From an uncultured Johnsonella sp. (GTDB lineage Bacteria > Bacillota > Clostridia > Lachnospirales > Lachnospiraceae): a stretch of DNA of 23,763 nucleotides. The stretch's first letter is position 1. The number at the start of each line of letters is the position of its first letter. A program made the position numbers and the translations under genes. Below are positions 1 to 8,119 of the stretch, in pieces. Below the pieces are notes generated by a model. The model saw only the letters and a list, made by a program, of their open reading frames with translations. It did no database searches and was not told the origin of the DNA. The stretch lies in contig CAJPUK010000017.1 in assembly GCA_905373785.1 (NCBI GenBank), positions 1 to 23,763 of the forward strand, written 5' to 3'.

Positions 1-141
1 TATAAGATCTGATTCAGGATAATTATCCTTCCACTGTGTTTTATTTCCGTTTGCCTTCATAAAACTTCTCGCAGTTTCATAAATTTTATTGATAATCGGC
101 AAATCTTTTTCCTTCGCCAATTTAATACTATATTTTTCCAC
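1..141 (-). CDS. GNAT-family N-acetyltransferase, N-terminal fragment (runs off the left edge)
   Basis: The first 47 codons of a gene that continues beyond position 1. It starts with GTG at 141, eight bases after a strong GGGAGG ribosome site (149-154). The visible peptide opens VEKYSIKLAKEKDLPIINKI and continues with an ARSFMKANGNKTQW segment. An N-terminal beta strand followed by a helix carrying an AR-x-FM-x3-GN-x2-QW motif is what I know from a common clostridial subgroup of GNAT acetyltransferases. GNAT enzymes move an acetyl group from acetyl-CoA to an amine; the substrate cannot be told here. The acetyl-CoA-binding motif lies outside the window, so the family call rests on the N-terminus alone. 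The gene has its own promoter (172-200) and is separated from the upstream MATE gene by 130 bases. Confidence 0.6.
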   Translation of the reverse strand, partial: MEKYSIKLAKEKDLPIINKIYETARSFMKANGNKTQWKDNYPESDLI

Positions 142-171
142 GCTAAAACCTCCCGTGTATAAGATTTTTCA

Positions 172-200
172 ATTATATATAAATATTTGTATTTTGTATA
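172..200 (-). promoter_or_regulatory. Sigma-A type promoter for the GNAT gene
   Basis: On the minus strand there is a perfect TATAAT (172-177) preceded at 17 bases by TATACA (195-200, 4 of 6 matches to TTGACA). Transcription would start near 165, leaving a leader of about 24 bases that contains the GGGAGG ribosome site. Spacing and position are good; there is no experimental support. Confidence 0.5.
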
Positions 201-271
201 CCTATTGGAGTAGACAAATAGCCACTGTTTATGTTGCCAACTCCCCGATAGATCACATAGAATATACAGCA

Positions 272-1601
272 CTATGATAAACTGATCATCCATATGCGTT
301 TCTTAAAAATAATAAGTGATACAATAAGTCTGAATATTTCTTCTGTGGTAAGTAATGTATATACGCCTACAATTCCCCACTTAAACACATATGCTGCAAG
401 CAGACAAAGAGGAATTCCTATACACCATGTTCCTACAATGTCAATAATCATTATAATTTTTGTATTGCCTCCGCTGCTTATAATGCCTCCTCCAAGAATC
501 ATGTTTTCAACCTTGACCGGAGCATATAAGGCAAATATGACAAGAAGAATTTTTCCAAGCTCTTTTACATTATGATCCACCCGGTACAATCCGGTATAGG
601 CTCCTGCCGACAAGATAAGCATTGTTGATACAAAGACCGAACCTATTAACCCCGCAATCATAATTTTCCGAGATTCCCTATATGCATCCTCATACTCTTT
701 CCTTCCGAGCCTCTTACCGACCATAACGCCGGCTGCAGCCGACAAACCGCTTAAAGCACCCACAATAAGCCCTTGAACCGGAGCTGTAAGCATATATGCC
801 GCAAGGTTTGCCGTATCAAGATGCCCATACACCCCGGATTCCACATTCTGCCCCAAGCTCCAGAGAAACTCACTTACAAGAATAGGTATAAGCATTATAA
901 AATAATCCGGGATACTTATTCTTTTAAAATGCAAGGACAATATCGGCTTATCTCCATCTTTTTTAATGCAAATAATAAATCCGATAACGATAAATACCAG
1001 ATTAAATAACTGAGACAAGGGTTGCAATTGCTGCACCTTTTATTCCCATAGTAGGAAACCCTGCTTTTCCAAATATAAGCATATAATTAAGTCCTGTATT
1101 TACAGCTACAGCCGATAGACTTGCCAAAAACGGTATGACTGCATGCTCCTTACAGCGCAGCCATGTGGATAAAATTATACTGATTGCCATCGGAATGTAT
1201 GAAAATGCTATAATACGAAAATACACAGTACCCGTATTTATAATATCCGCATCCTTTGTATACAGTCCAAGAATATGTGCCGGGAAAATTCCTGATGCCA
1301 ACAAAAACAATGCAGATATTATTACTGCAGCGATCAGGCTTACATCAAAGCTGCTCCATGCTTCTTTCATATCCTTTGCTCCGATAAACTGTGCTGTTAA
1401 TATCCCTGCAACAGTGCCTACAGTACCGGTTAGCACAGAAAAAATCAAAGAAAAATTACCGCACAGTCCGACTGCCGATATATTTATTTCTCCCAGCTGA
1501 CCAATCATTATCTGGTCAATAATTGAAAATGATGCCTGTAACATGCTCTGTAATGTAACAGGAACAGCTATTTTACATAAGGATTTAACAAACTCTGACA
1601 T
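272..1601 (-). pseudogene. MATE-family multidrug/Na+ antiporter, frameshifted
   Basis: Two overlapping frames together encode one MATE transporter of about 445 residues, the normal family length. The N-terminal part (1601 to 1002, 199 aa) carries the family's opening pattern: a short N-terminus, IAVPVTLQSML, then IDQIMIGQLGE. It stops just after GAAIATLVS. The C-terminal part (1036 to 272) continues in another frame with QLFNLVFIVIGF and the second six-helix half. The break lies at about 1010-1016 and corresponds to one extra or two missing bases; no homopolymer is there. MATE proteins export cationic drugs in exchange for Na+ or H+. The start codon overlaps the stop of the LacI-type gene (TAATG), so the two were translationally coupled. 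As written, no full transporter can be made; a sequencing error is the alternative. Confidence 0.8.
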
Positions 1602-2611
1602 TATAATTTCCTTGTACTTTCTCTTTTTATAAGTTTTACCGGAAGAACTACTCTTGTACCGAAGTCCCTTCCTTCACGCATATCTTCAATACATTCAATT
1701 GCGGTCTTTGCCCTTAAATCTGCGTCCTGATGAATCGTAGTCAATGCCGGAATGCTTTCCCTGCTTGCCATACTGTCATCCATCCCTATTATTTGCAAAT
1801 CTCTCGGAATCTGCACACCCCTCCCCTGTAAAAATTGCATAAAATCCAGTGCATAATAATCGGATACTGCAAAAACTCCGGTAATACCAAGCATTGAAAG
1901 TTCCAAAAACTTGTCCCTATAAAATTGCACTCTTTCTTTTTTTGTATTCGGTATTTGCCAAATTACAGTTTCCCCCGGAGCAAAGGCTTTGCAAAATCCG
2001 TCAATACGCTCCTTGTCCATACATATATAATTATCTGAAATACATAATGCCTTTTTATGTCCCAGCTTCTTAAAATATTCCCCTGCCTTATAACCTCCGT
2101 CATAATGATCAATCACAAGATTAACAAATTTTGAACTTTTATCAAAATAGCCGTCATATACAACAAAGGATATCCTCATCTGATTTCGCAGTTTTTCATA
2201 ATTCGCTTCACAAAATCCCATTAGGATCAAACCGTCCATATTCCACATTGAAGCAAATACTATGATTTCATTGATATCTGTTGTTGTTTTTATCATAAGG
2301 AAATATCCTTTTTTATTTACCTCGTGAGAAAGTGCGTTTAATGATGACATCACAAATCCATCTTCTAAAACCCTGCCCTCATATTTAGGATGGTCATTGA
2401 CTACTACTCCGATAATTCTCGAATTATTTCTTGCAAGCAAAATTCCTGCCATATTGGGAATATATCCGGTCTTTTCAAGTTCCTGCTGAACCCTTTTTAC
2501 CGTTTCATCCGAAATTTTTCCGGTTTTACCGTGGATCACATTTGAAACCGTCGCTGTACTAAGACCCAGCGCATCTGCAACATCAACGATCCTAACTCTG
2601 CTTTGTGACAT
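1601..2611 (-). CDS. LacI-family transcriptional regulator
   Basis: A 336-residue repressor-type regulator. Residues 1-60 form the LacI helix-turn-helix and hinge (IVDVADALGLSTATVSNVIHG, then a hinge helix ending in AGILLARNNS). The rest is a periplasmic-binding-protein-like effector domain starting IIGVVV and ending in the usual GMDDS...PALTTI pattern. The longer reading from 2674 is rejected because ATG at 2611 has an AGAAGGA ribosome site six bases upstream and begins exactly where the family starts. LacI members bind palindromic operators and release them on binding a sugar or nucleoside. The effector here is unknown; the downstream coupled MATE gene suggests control of efflux rather than sugar uptake. 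A candidate operator palindrome lies in its leader at 2694-2728. Confidence 0.9.
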   Translation of the reverse strand: MSQSRVRIVDVADALGLSTATVSNVIHGKTGKISDETVKRVQQELEKTGYIPNMAGILLARNNSRIIGVVVNDHPKYEGRVLEDGFVMSSLNALSHEVNKKGYFLMIKTTTDINEIIVFASMWNMDGLILMGFCEANYEKLRNQMRISFVVYDGYFDKSSKFVNLVIDHYDGGYKAGEYFKKLGHKKALCISDNYICMDKERIDGFCKAFAPGETVIWQIPNTKKERVQFYRDKFLELSMLGITGVFAVSDYYALDFMQFLQGRGVQIPRDLQIIGMDDSMASRESIPALTTIHQDADLRAKTAIECIEDMREGRDFGTRVVLPVKLIKRESTRKL

Positions 2612-2693
2612 ATTATTCCTTCTTTTTTTGTTATTCTGAACAGGAAGGATAAATCCTCCTCTCAACGAACCCATTGTACATTAGGAATGTAGC

Positions 2694-2728
2694 TTTTACA
2701 ACGGTTAAACGCATAACCCGTTACAAAA
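2694..2728. promoter_or_regulatory. Candidate LacI-family operator palindrome
   Basis: A 35-bp imperfect palindrome. The outer TTTT/AAAA arms and inner AACGG/CCGTT arms match exactly; 11 of 17 half-site positions are symmetric. It lies in the leader of the LacI-type gene, about 85-115 bases upstream of its start and downstream of the best promoter candidate. LacI regulators commonly control their own gene from such sites, so autoregulation by roadblock is a reasonable inference. The centre is odd-length and has no CG step, unlike most LacI operators, which lowers confidence. Confidence 0.35.
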
Positions 2729-2776
2729 TTCATGTCTTATTTTTATAAGTTTTTACTAAATTAATAAAAATCATCT

Positions 2777-2805
2777 ATTATATCAAAATAGAGCGTTGCT
2801 CATAA
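2777..2805 (-). promoter_or_regulatory. Candidate promoter for the lacI-MATE operon
   Basis: A perfect TATAAT on the minus strand (2777-2782) with a poor -35 (TTATGA, 2800-2805) at 17 bases. The weak -35 lies inside the palindrome at 2793-2830, so a protein bound there could activate or block it. Confidence 0.35.
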
Positions 2806-2830
2806 ATAATCATTTATCTGTTTGCAACGC
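2793..2830. repeat. Two-tier inverted repeat overlapping the -35 region
   Basis: The outer arms GCGTTGC (2793-2799) and GCAACGC (2824-2830) match perfectly. Inside them, ATAAAT (2802-2807) and ATTTAT (2812-2817) pair around a four-base loop. On the plus strand it is followed by CCCTTTT, on the minus strand by TCTATTTTG, so neither side has a convincing U-run. It may be a regulator binding site, or a weak plus-strand terminator. Confidence 0.4.
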
Positions 2831-3026
2831 CCCTTTTATACATTTATCTATCCTCTTTTTATACTCCTCTTAAATGCCCTTAAAAAAGTATTTTTTTGTA
2901 TAACCCACCGGATATACAATTTCATCTGTAGCAATATCCATTTACATAACGCTAAAGTTATTTCAATCACTTACATAGCAGGTGCTTTATTTGTTCTCTT
3001 GTAAGAACAAAGCTCTTACCTACAAT

Positions 3027-3066
3027 AAAAAAGCTGTACTACAGCTTAGTGTAATACAGCCTTTTT
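3027..3066 (-). terminator. Rho-independent terminator of htrA
   Basis: A ten-pair stem (3033-3042 with 3051-3060) around an eight-base loop, followed on the minus strand by six T residues. One pair is G-U only if the minus strand is transcribed, so it fits the htrA transcript, whose stop codon is about 18 bases upstream of the stem. The plus strand also has a CTTTTT tail, so weak bidirectional action is possible. Confidence 0.85.
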
Positions 3067-3083
3067 CGGCTTACAGCCATCTA

Positions 3084-4835
3084 TTATTGCAAAGCACTTC
3101 GGTCACTTAAGGTAATTTCTATTTCTTTTTCTTCATATTCACTATCCTTAAGCCTTTGTACTGTTAGTTTTACCTTTTCTCCACTTTTATAATAAGAAAG
3201 TATGTCTTTAAGCTCCTCCATATTCTTCACAGATTGTGAGTCAACCTTGGTAATAATATCCTTTTCTCTTAAGTCTGAGTCGGCTGCCAAACTGTTTTCA
3301 ACTATTTTGTATACATATATGCCTCTTGGCATATCATAGGCCTCCGCTACATCCTCACCTATATTCTTTCCCTGTATTCCAAGATAGCCTTGACTGTTTT
3401 CATCTACCTTATCACTTCTGGTCTCTTTACTTGAAAGCTCGGATATTATATCCTTTACCTTGGATATCGGTATGGCATAACCCATACCTTCTACTTCGGT
3501 TGATGCGTATTTTGCGGTATTGATTCCTATTACCTCCCCACTCATATTAAGTAAGGCACCGCCTGAGTTACCCGGGTTTATAGCCGCATCTGTTTGCAAT
3601 AAATTCTTTATAGAAGAATCCTTAGTTGTCACCTCTCTGTCTATTGCACTTACATAACCTACGGTAACAGACTGTCCGTAGCCAAGGGCATTACCTATAG
3701 CTACCACTCCCTGTCCTACCTTAAGCTCGTCAGAGTCTCCCATACGTGCTACTGCTATTTTCTCTAAGGTCTCAGACTTTATATCTTCAAGCTTAACCGC
3801 TATTATAGCTATGTCATTTTCAGAATCTCTGCCTTTTACGCTCGCCTTAACCTCTTCATTATCTATAAATACCACACTTAAGTCCTTGGTATCCTCTACA
3901 ACATGGTTGTTGGTTACAACCAGAAGTTCCGTATCATTCTTACCTATTATTATACCTGAACCGCTTGAAGGTGTATCGTAAGTCTGTCCCTCTCCAAACC
4001 ATGAGTAGGTCTCTACCGAAGTTGTACCCTTAATTGCCACTACCGAAGGCATGGCAGACTCGGCTATAGGAGAAACATCCGCAAGTGCAGATGATGAATT
4101 ATTGGCTGTAGTTACTGCGGTACCTGCCTCCTTAAGCTCCACACTGCTTACTTCCGGAACCTTTTTACTTAATTCTGTGCTTTCTTCCTCGGTCTCCATT
4201 AAACTTGTAGCCAGATTATTAACTCCGAACATGGTACCGCCTGCTATTGTTCCAAATAAAAGGGCTGCCGCACTTATTCCTACTATTCTCTTGAAGGTGG
4301 AACCTTTTTTACGTGATTTTACAGTCTCTTGCTTCGCTGCCTCATTTTGTCTTTTGTAGCTGCTTCCTTGAGCATCGGTATGTGCTGTGCTGCTTTGCTG
4401 TGCATAGCTGCTGTCATGACTTACATTTTCTGCTCTATCTTGCTGCATATAGCTGCCGTCATAGTCCGCTTTTTCAAATTGAGTTTCTGTATAATTTGCA
4501 GATTTGCCTGCTAAGCTGCTATCTTCATAACTTTCAACACTGTTACCGGAAATATGGCTATCATCACTGTATGTAGCATCCGTGCTCTGTGCAAAATATT
4601 CAAAATCGGTATCGGTATTGTGTGTAAGGGATGTATTTTGTATACCGTTGTCATTGTCCGGTGTCAAACCTGCACCGCTTTGTATAGGCTCCTGTCTGAA
4701 ATCGGCATAATTCGTACTCTCAAAGTTACTTATACCAAAGCCTGTATCCTGTCTTACTTCTTCTGCATTTACTTCATTATTCTTATTGTTTTCATTATTA
4801 TCATTATCAAGTCCATGTAAATTATCTACTGACAT
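3084..4835 (-). CDS. htrA: HtrA/DegP-like membrane-anchored serine protease with PDZ domain
   Basis: A 583-residue envelope quality-control protease. Residues 1-180 form a cytoplasmic low-complexity tail rich in N, D, S, Q and Y. A single membrane helix follows at about 183-208, then a trypsin-like domain with His311 (TNNHVV), Asp341 (ENDIAI) and Ser424 (NPGNSGG), and a PDZ domain at about 483-573. The active site is intact. HtrA proteases degrade or refold damaged exported proteins outside the membrane. ATG at 4835 is chosen because AAGGAGG lies six bases upstream; a GTG 21 bases further up would put this ribosome site inside the gene. The gene is alone, between the terminator of the polysaccharide operon and its own. 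The long tail is unusual: typical Gram-positive HtrA tails are far shorter or moderate in length. Confidence 0.93.
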   Translation of the reverse strand: MSVDNLHGLDNDNNENNKNNEVNAEEVRQDTGFGISNFESTNYADFRQEPIQSGAGLTPDNDNGIQNTSLTHNTDTDFEYFAQSTDATYSDDSHISGNSVESYEDSSLAGKSANYTETQFEKADYDGSYMQQDRAENVSHDSSYAQQSSTAHTDAQGSSYKRQNEAAKQETVKSRKKGSTFKRIVGISAAALLFGTIAGGTMFGVNNLATSLMETEEESTELSKKVPEVSSVELKEAGTAVTTANNSSSALADVSPIAESAMPSVVAIKGTTSVETYSWFGEGQTYDTPSSGSGIIIGKNDTELLVVTNNHVVEDTKDLSVVFIDNEEVKASVKGRDSENDIAIIAVKLEDIKSETLEKIAVARMGDSDELKVGQGVVAIGNALGYGQSVTVGYVSAIDREVTTKDSSIKNLLQTDAAINPGNSGGALLNMSGEVIGINTAKYASTEVEGMGYAIPISKVKDIISELSSKETRSDKVDENSQGYLGIQGKNIGEDVAEAYDMPRGIYVYKIVENSLAADSDLREKDIITKVDSQSVKNMEELKDILSYYKSGEKVKLTVQRLKDSEYEEKEIEITLSDRSALQ

Positions 4836-4904
4836 ATACGTCCTCCTTATATTCACATATTCTATATTTATTTTTTAATTTATTAAAAGCTGTAGTAATT
4901 ATCA

Positions 4905-4964
4905 TTATAAAAAGCATTGGCTTCCTTAGCTTTCATGTCGCTAATTCTACCAATGCTTTGTGTA
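4905..4964 (-). terminator. Terminator of the polysaccharide/LCP operon
   Basis: A perfect ten-pair stem, AAAGCATTGG (4911-4920) with CCAATGCTTT (4950-4959), encloses a second five-pair stem, TTAGC (4926-4930) with GCTAA (4940-4944). On the minus strand it runs straight into TTTTTAT. It lies about 37 bases beyond the LCP gene stop. The two-tier shape is longer than an ordinary terminator, but the T-run and place support termination. Confidence 0.75.
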
Positions 4965-4996
4965 TAAAATGTGTATTATTAAGGTAGTATTTGTGT

Positions 4997-6592
4997 TTAT
5001 TGCGGTTTGTTTTCTACAGTAGGCAGATTAGCTCCCGGACCTTCCACTGCCGTGGTACTCGGTGCTGCTGTAGTACTATGTGTACTTGATGCTGCCGTAC
5101 TTGCCGCACTTGAGCTTTGTGTACTTGATGCCGTGCTTGATGCATTTGAGCTTTGTGTACTTGATGCCGTGCTTGAGCCCGGTTTTGAGCTGCTGCTTTC
5201 TTCACCCGAAGAAGAGCTGCTTTGCTTTGAGCCTGACTCTGAAGAGCTTGACTTCGTACCCTGCCCTGATTCCGAACTGTTCTTTGATGTTACATCCGTA
5301 TCCGGCTCTTCATCGATCCATATGGTTTCTCCGTTACTGTTGGTTTCATACTCTCTGCTTGCCTTGCTTGAAGACTTACTTGAATTACTTGAATTGGAAG
5401 ACTCTTCCGCCTCTTTACTGCTTTGAGTTTCGGCTTCGGTCTTCTTTGACTTTTCACCCTTTCCGCTTGACTTTCCTCCGGAGTAATTGCTTGTTTGATA
5501 CTCTATTTCATTACTCAATTCCTTTACAGTCTTTGAAACTGTATAAACCTCGTCCCCGAACAGGAAGGTGTGCAGCTTGGATACATTTTTTTCCAAAGTA
5601 TTAGGTACCACTATTGCTCCCTTTGCTCCCATATTCATTTCTTTTCTATCCTCGGGAAAGCCCATGGTATCTACTATCTTGTATGAGCCTATGTCTGATA
5701 TTACGTCAAGTCCGTCCTGCCAGGTAAGGTTGGTAGCGACCATTGACATCATATTACCTACAAGGTCGTTAAGTGTTTTAAGATCGGATTTCTTTGCCTT
5801 ATCCAAAGCTAATTGTATAACTCTACGCTGTCTTGCCGTTCTTTCATAGTCGGAGTCCATATAACGAAGTCTTGCATAAGCCACCGCCTGTATACCGTCC
5901 AGATGATGCATACCCGGTTCCTTAAGTTGCACTGAACCTATATTGGTAGATTTTACCGTTTCGGTAATATAACTGTTTATATATCTGAACTCCGGCTTTG
6001 TAATCTCAACATCCACACCGCCCAGTATATTGATTCCGGTGGCAACCGCCTTCCAGCTGAAGGTTACATACTCGGTAATGTTAAGATCCAAGTTCTTATT
6101 GATAGCCTTAAGTGCCTGTTCCGGACCACCTATAGCATAAGCCTGATTTATCTTATTAAACTTATCATATCCTGTATTTAAGTAACTGTCTCTGAAAATA
6201 CTTGCAAGTCTTACCTCAGAGGTGGCAAGGTCTATATTTGCAATTATTATAACATCGGAGTTATACCCCTTTCCGACTCCCGAGTCTCTTGAGTCTACAC
6301 CGAATATGGCTATGGTTCGGTAGCCTTCCATCTTTTTAATAGTTTCGACACTGATGTCGTTATTCTTAACTTCTTCTTTATTAACCTCTATCCTTTGCAC
6401 CTTATTCAGTTGTTTCGACACATAAGCATAGGAGAAAATAACTCCTAAAGTAAGAACCTCGGCTACTGCAAGTATGATCCACTTTACAACATTGGAAATT
6501 CCTTTGCCTTTTCCCCTTCTTGAGTCGTTTTCGACTCTTTGGCTGTTTCTCATTCGACTTCTTCCCGGTCTGTTTATATCTTCTCTACCCAT
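4997..6592 (-). CDS. LCP-family (LytR-CpsA-Psr) wall polymer ligase with Ser-rich tail
   Basis: A 531-residue membrane protein. A basic cytoplasmic N-terminus is followed by one membrane helix (about 37-58) and the LCP domain (about 92-260), with its conserved acidic and basic residues (VDSRD at 99-103, FRDSY, YARLR and RTARQRR). A tail of about 150 residues is almost wholly Ser, Thr, Ala, Glu and Lys. LCP enzymes transfer polymers such as capsule or teichoic acid from undecaprenyl phosphate to peptidoglycan on the outer face. ATG at 6592 is chosen because GAAAGGTG precedes it; upstream in-frame ATGs at 6607 and 6613 lack such a site. It follows the sugar-1-phosphate transferase gene by 21 bases, fitting a role in attaching that polymer to the wall. 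The tail contains a 36-base tandem repeat (5111-5176). Confidence 0.9.
   Translation of the reverse strand: MGREDINRPGRSRMRNSQRVENDSRRGKGKGISNVVKWIILAVAEVLTLGVIFSYAYVSKQLNKVQRIEVNKEEVKNNDISVETIKKMEGYRTIAIFGVDSRDSGVGKGYNSDVIIIANIDLATSEVRLASIFRDSYLNTGYDKFNKINQAYAIGGPEQALKAINKNLDLNITEYVTFSWKAVATGINILGGVDVEITKPEFRYINSYITETVKSTNIGSVQLKEPGMHHLDGIQAVAYARLRYMDSDYERTARQRRVIQLALDKAKKSDLKTLNDLVGNMMSMVATNLTWQDGLDVISDIGSYKIVDTMGFPEDRKEMNMGAKGAIVVPNTLEKNVSKLHTFLFGDEVYTVSKTVKELSNEIEYQTSNYSGGKSSGKGEKSKKTEAETQSSKEAEESSNSSNSSKSSSKASREYETNSNGETIWIDEEPDTDVTSKNSSESGQGTKSSSSESGSKQSSSSSGEESSSSKPGSSTASSTQSSNASSTASSTQSSSAASTAASSTHSTTAAPSTTAVEGPGANLPTVENKPQ
5111..5176 (-). repeat. 36-base tandem repeat inside the LCP Ser-rich tail
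   Basis: Thirty identical bases at 5111-5140 and 5147-5176, set at a period of 36, encode two copies of a 12-residue Ser/Thr/Ala/Gln unit (about SSTASSTQSSNA). A degenerate further copy lies just below 5111. The period is a multiple of three, so copy-number change would lengthen or shorten the tail without breaking the frame. Confidence 0.75.
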
Positions 6593-6613
6593 GTTTTCAC
6601 CTTTCATTTGCAA

Positions 6614-8020
6614 TTAATATGCATTTTTATTAATAAAACCTTTAAACACCGTTAAAAACAATATTTTTAAATCAAGACCTATAGTCCAGTTTTCTATGTA
6701 ATACAGATCATATTCTATCCTTTTTTCTATGGATGTATCCCCTCTGTATCCGTTTACTTGAGCCCAACCCGTAAGCCCCGGTCTTACCTGATGTTTTATC
6801 ATGTATTGAGGTATCTCCTCTTTGAACTTTTCTACATAATAAGGTCTTTCGGGTCTCGGACCGATAAGACTCATATCCCCTTTAAGTATATTAAAAAACT
6901 GCGGAGTTTCATCTATACTGGTTTTTCTTATAAACTTACCTATAGCGGTAACTCTCGGGTCATGCGGCGTAGTCCAAGCCACCTTTTCAGCCTGCGGTGC
7001 CTGAAGTTTCATAGAGCGAAACTTATACATCTTAAAAGCTCTGTTGTGCAGCCCCACTCTTTCCTGTGAGAATATAATAGGTCCTTTACTGGTAAGCTTT
7101 ATTATTACCGCCACTATAAGCATAATAGGTGAAAAGACAATTATTCCGAGTAAAGCTCCTATTATATCCACAAGCCTTTTTATAAATGCATTATAAAGTC
7201 TTGTAAGCGGTACATATCTTATATTGATAACTGCCAGCCCGTCCAGATCCTCTATATGAGGTATCGTAGGTATAATATGATTATAATCGGGTATAAACTT
7301 GGTGTGAACTCCCGACTTCTCACAACTTTTTACCAGGGACTCAAGGCGGTTGTAATTATTTATACTCAAGGTTATGGCTATCTCATCAAGCACATTCATT
7401 TCAAGAATATCTTCAAGATTATCAAGAGTACCTATTACCTTGATTCCCTTATAAGCAAAACCTCTTTCCTTAGTATCGTCAAGTATGCCTCTTATGTTAT
7501 ACCCGAATTGCGGATTGGCAAGTACTCTGTCTATGTAACTTTCTGTAGCCCTACTGTAACCGAGAAGTATCATGTGCTTTTGATTATAACCTACGGCTCT
7601 CATATTTCTTAGAGCACATCTGATAATAAAGCGTTCCAGACTCTCTATTATAATAGTATGGCAATAAAAAATAAATACCAACATTCTTGAAAAGTGATAT
7701 AAATATTGATTTTTAGAACCGAAGAATAACAAAAGGGTAATAAGTAATACTCCTATGGTATTTGCCTTAACAATATTTCCGACTTCAGTAGCTATACCCG
7801 ATACTCGCTTAGGCATATAGTAGCCGAACATATCGTATAATAACAAATAAAGAGGTACTATTGCAATAAGTGCCGACATATATCCGCCTACGGAAAGCAG
7901 GGACGAACTTTTCTTAGAGCCGAACATAATATACCATGCCAAAACGTAACTGAGCACTATGGCTAAGGCATCCAGCAGCATTTGTATTCTGTTAAATTTT
8001 CTTTGATTAGACTTTATCAT
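6614..8020 (-). CDS. Polyprenyl-phosphate sugar-1-phosphate transferase (WcaJ/CpsE-like)
   Basis: A 468-residue initiating transferase for a surface polysaccharide: it moves a hexose-1-phosphate from a sugar nucleotide to undecaprenyl phosphate at the inner membrane face. Four N-terminal membrane helices (residues about 10-125) are followed by a Rossmann-like domain (ILLGYSRATESYI onward). After a re-entrant helix near 280-305 comes the catalytic bacterial sugar transferase domain, with KRLVDIIGA, QERVGLHN, FKMYKFRSM, DETPQFFNILKGDMSLIGPRPERP and RPGLTGWAQVNGYRG all present. The C-terminus (FKGFINKNAY) is typical. The start at 8020 has GGAGAG six bases upstream. A candidate promoter (8077-8105) could let this gene and the LCP gene be expressed apart from the glycosyltransferases. 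The sugar transferred, glucose or galactose in most relatives, cannot be read from sequence. Confidence 0.93.
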   Translation of the reverse strand: MIKSNQRKFNRIQMLLDALAIVLSYVLAWYIMFGSKKSSSLLSVGGYMSALIAIVPLYLLLYDMFGYYMPKRVSGIATEVGNIVKANTIGVLLITLLLFFGSKNQYLYHFSRMLVFIFYCHTIIIESLERFIIRCALRNMRAVGYNQKHMILLGYSRATESYIDRVLANPQFGYNIRGILDDTKERGFAYKGIKVIGTLDNLEDILEMNVLDEIAITLSINNYNRLESLVKSCEKSGVHTKFIPDYNHIIPTIPHIEDLDGLAVINIRYVPLTRLYNAFIKRLVDIIGALLGIIVFSPIMLIVAVIIKLTSKGPIIFSQERVGLHNRAFKMYKFRSMKLQAPQAEKVAWTTPHDPRVTAIGKFIRKTSIDETPQFFNILKGDMSLIGPRPERPYYVEKFKEEIPQYMIKHQVRPGLTGWAQVNGYRGDTSIEKRIEYDLYYIENWTIGLDLKILFLTVFKGFINKNAY

Positions 8021-8076
8021 CTAAAACTCTCCATGATGATTATACATGATTTTAGTATTTTTATATTTACAATTTA

Positions 8077-8105
8077 ATTAAAGTTAAAATGTATACGCTG
8101 TACAA
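8077..8105 (-). promoter_or_regulatory. Candidate internal promoter before the sugar-1-phosphate transferase gene
   Basis: On the minus strand, TTGTAC (8100-8105) and TTTAAT (8077-8082) are 17 bases apart, just downstream of the palindromic element at 8120-8305. The leader would be about 50 bases and include the GGAGAG site. A better TATAAT at 8039-8044 is too close to the ribosome site to be useful. Confidence 0.35.
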
Positions 8106-8119
8106 GTTTATTAATGCAA

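Larger units (their letters stand above)
2612..3083. other. Intergenic region between htrA and the LacI-type regulator
   Basis: A 472-base stretch with no supportable gene. It holds the htrA terminator (3027-3066), an AT-rich piece without clear signals, a two-tier palindrome (2793-2830), a candidate promoter (2777-2805) and a candidate operator (2694-2728) for the lacI-MATE operon. An open frame of 60 codons on the plus strand (2822-3004) has a TTG start and no ribosome site, and is not considered real. Confidence 0.6.

Noticed and set aside
57..293. Short open frames on both strands between the window edge and the MATE gene
   Set aside because: They are in the wrong frame relative to the GNAT start, which has a strong ribosome site at 149-154 and promoter at 172-200.
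2822..3004. A 60-codon plus-strand open frame in the htrA-lacI gap
   Set aside because: It starts with TTG, has no ribosome site, lies over a palindrome and encodes no recognisable domain.
5111..5176. Tandem repeat as a possible CRISPR array
   Set aside because: The units are adjacent without unique spacers, lie in frame inside a gene, and no cas genes are present.
5007..5604. Long open frames on both strands over the LCP tail
   Set aside because: They are by-products of the repetitive Ser/Thr codons of the real gene and have no ribosome sites or domains.
8039..8044. Perfect TATAAT directly before the sugar-1-phosphate transferase gene
   Set aside because: Transcription would begin at or inside its ribosome site and there is no -35 match; the pair at 8077-8105 is better placed.
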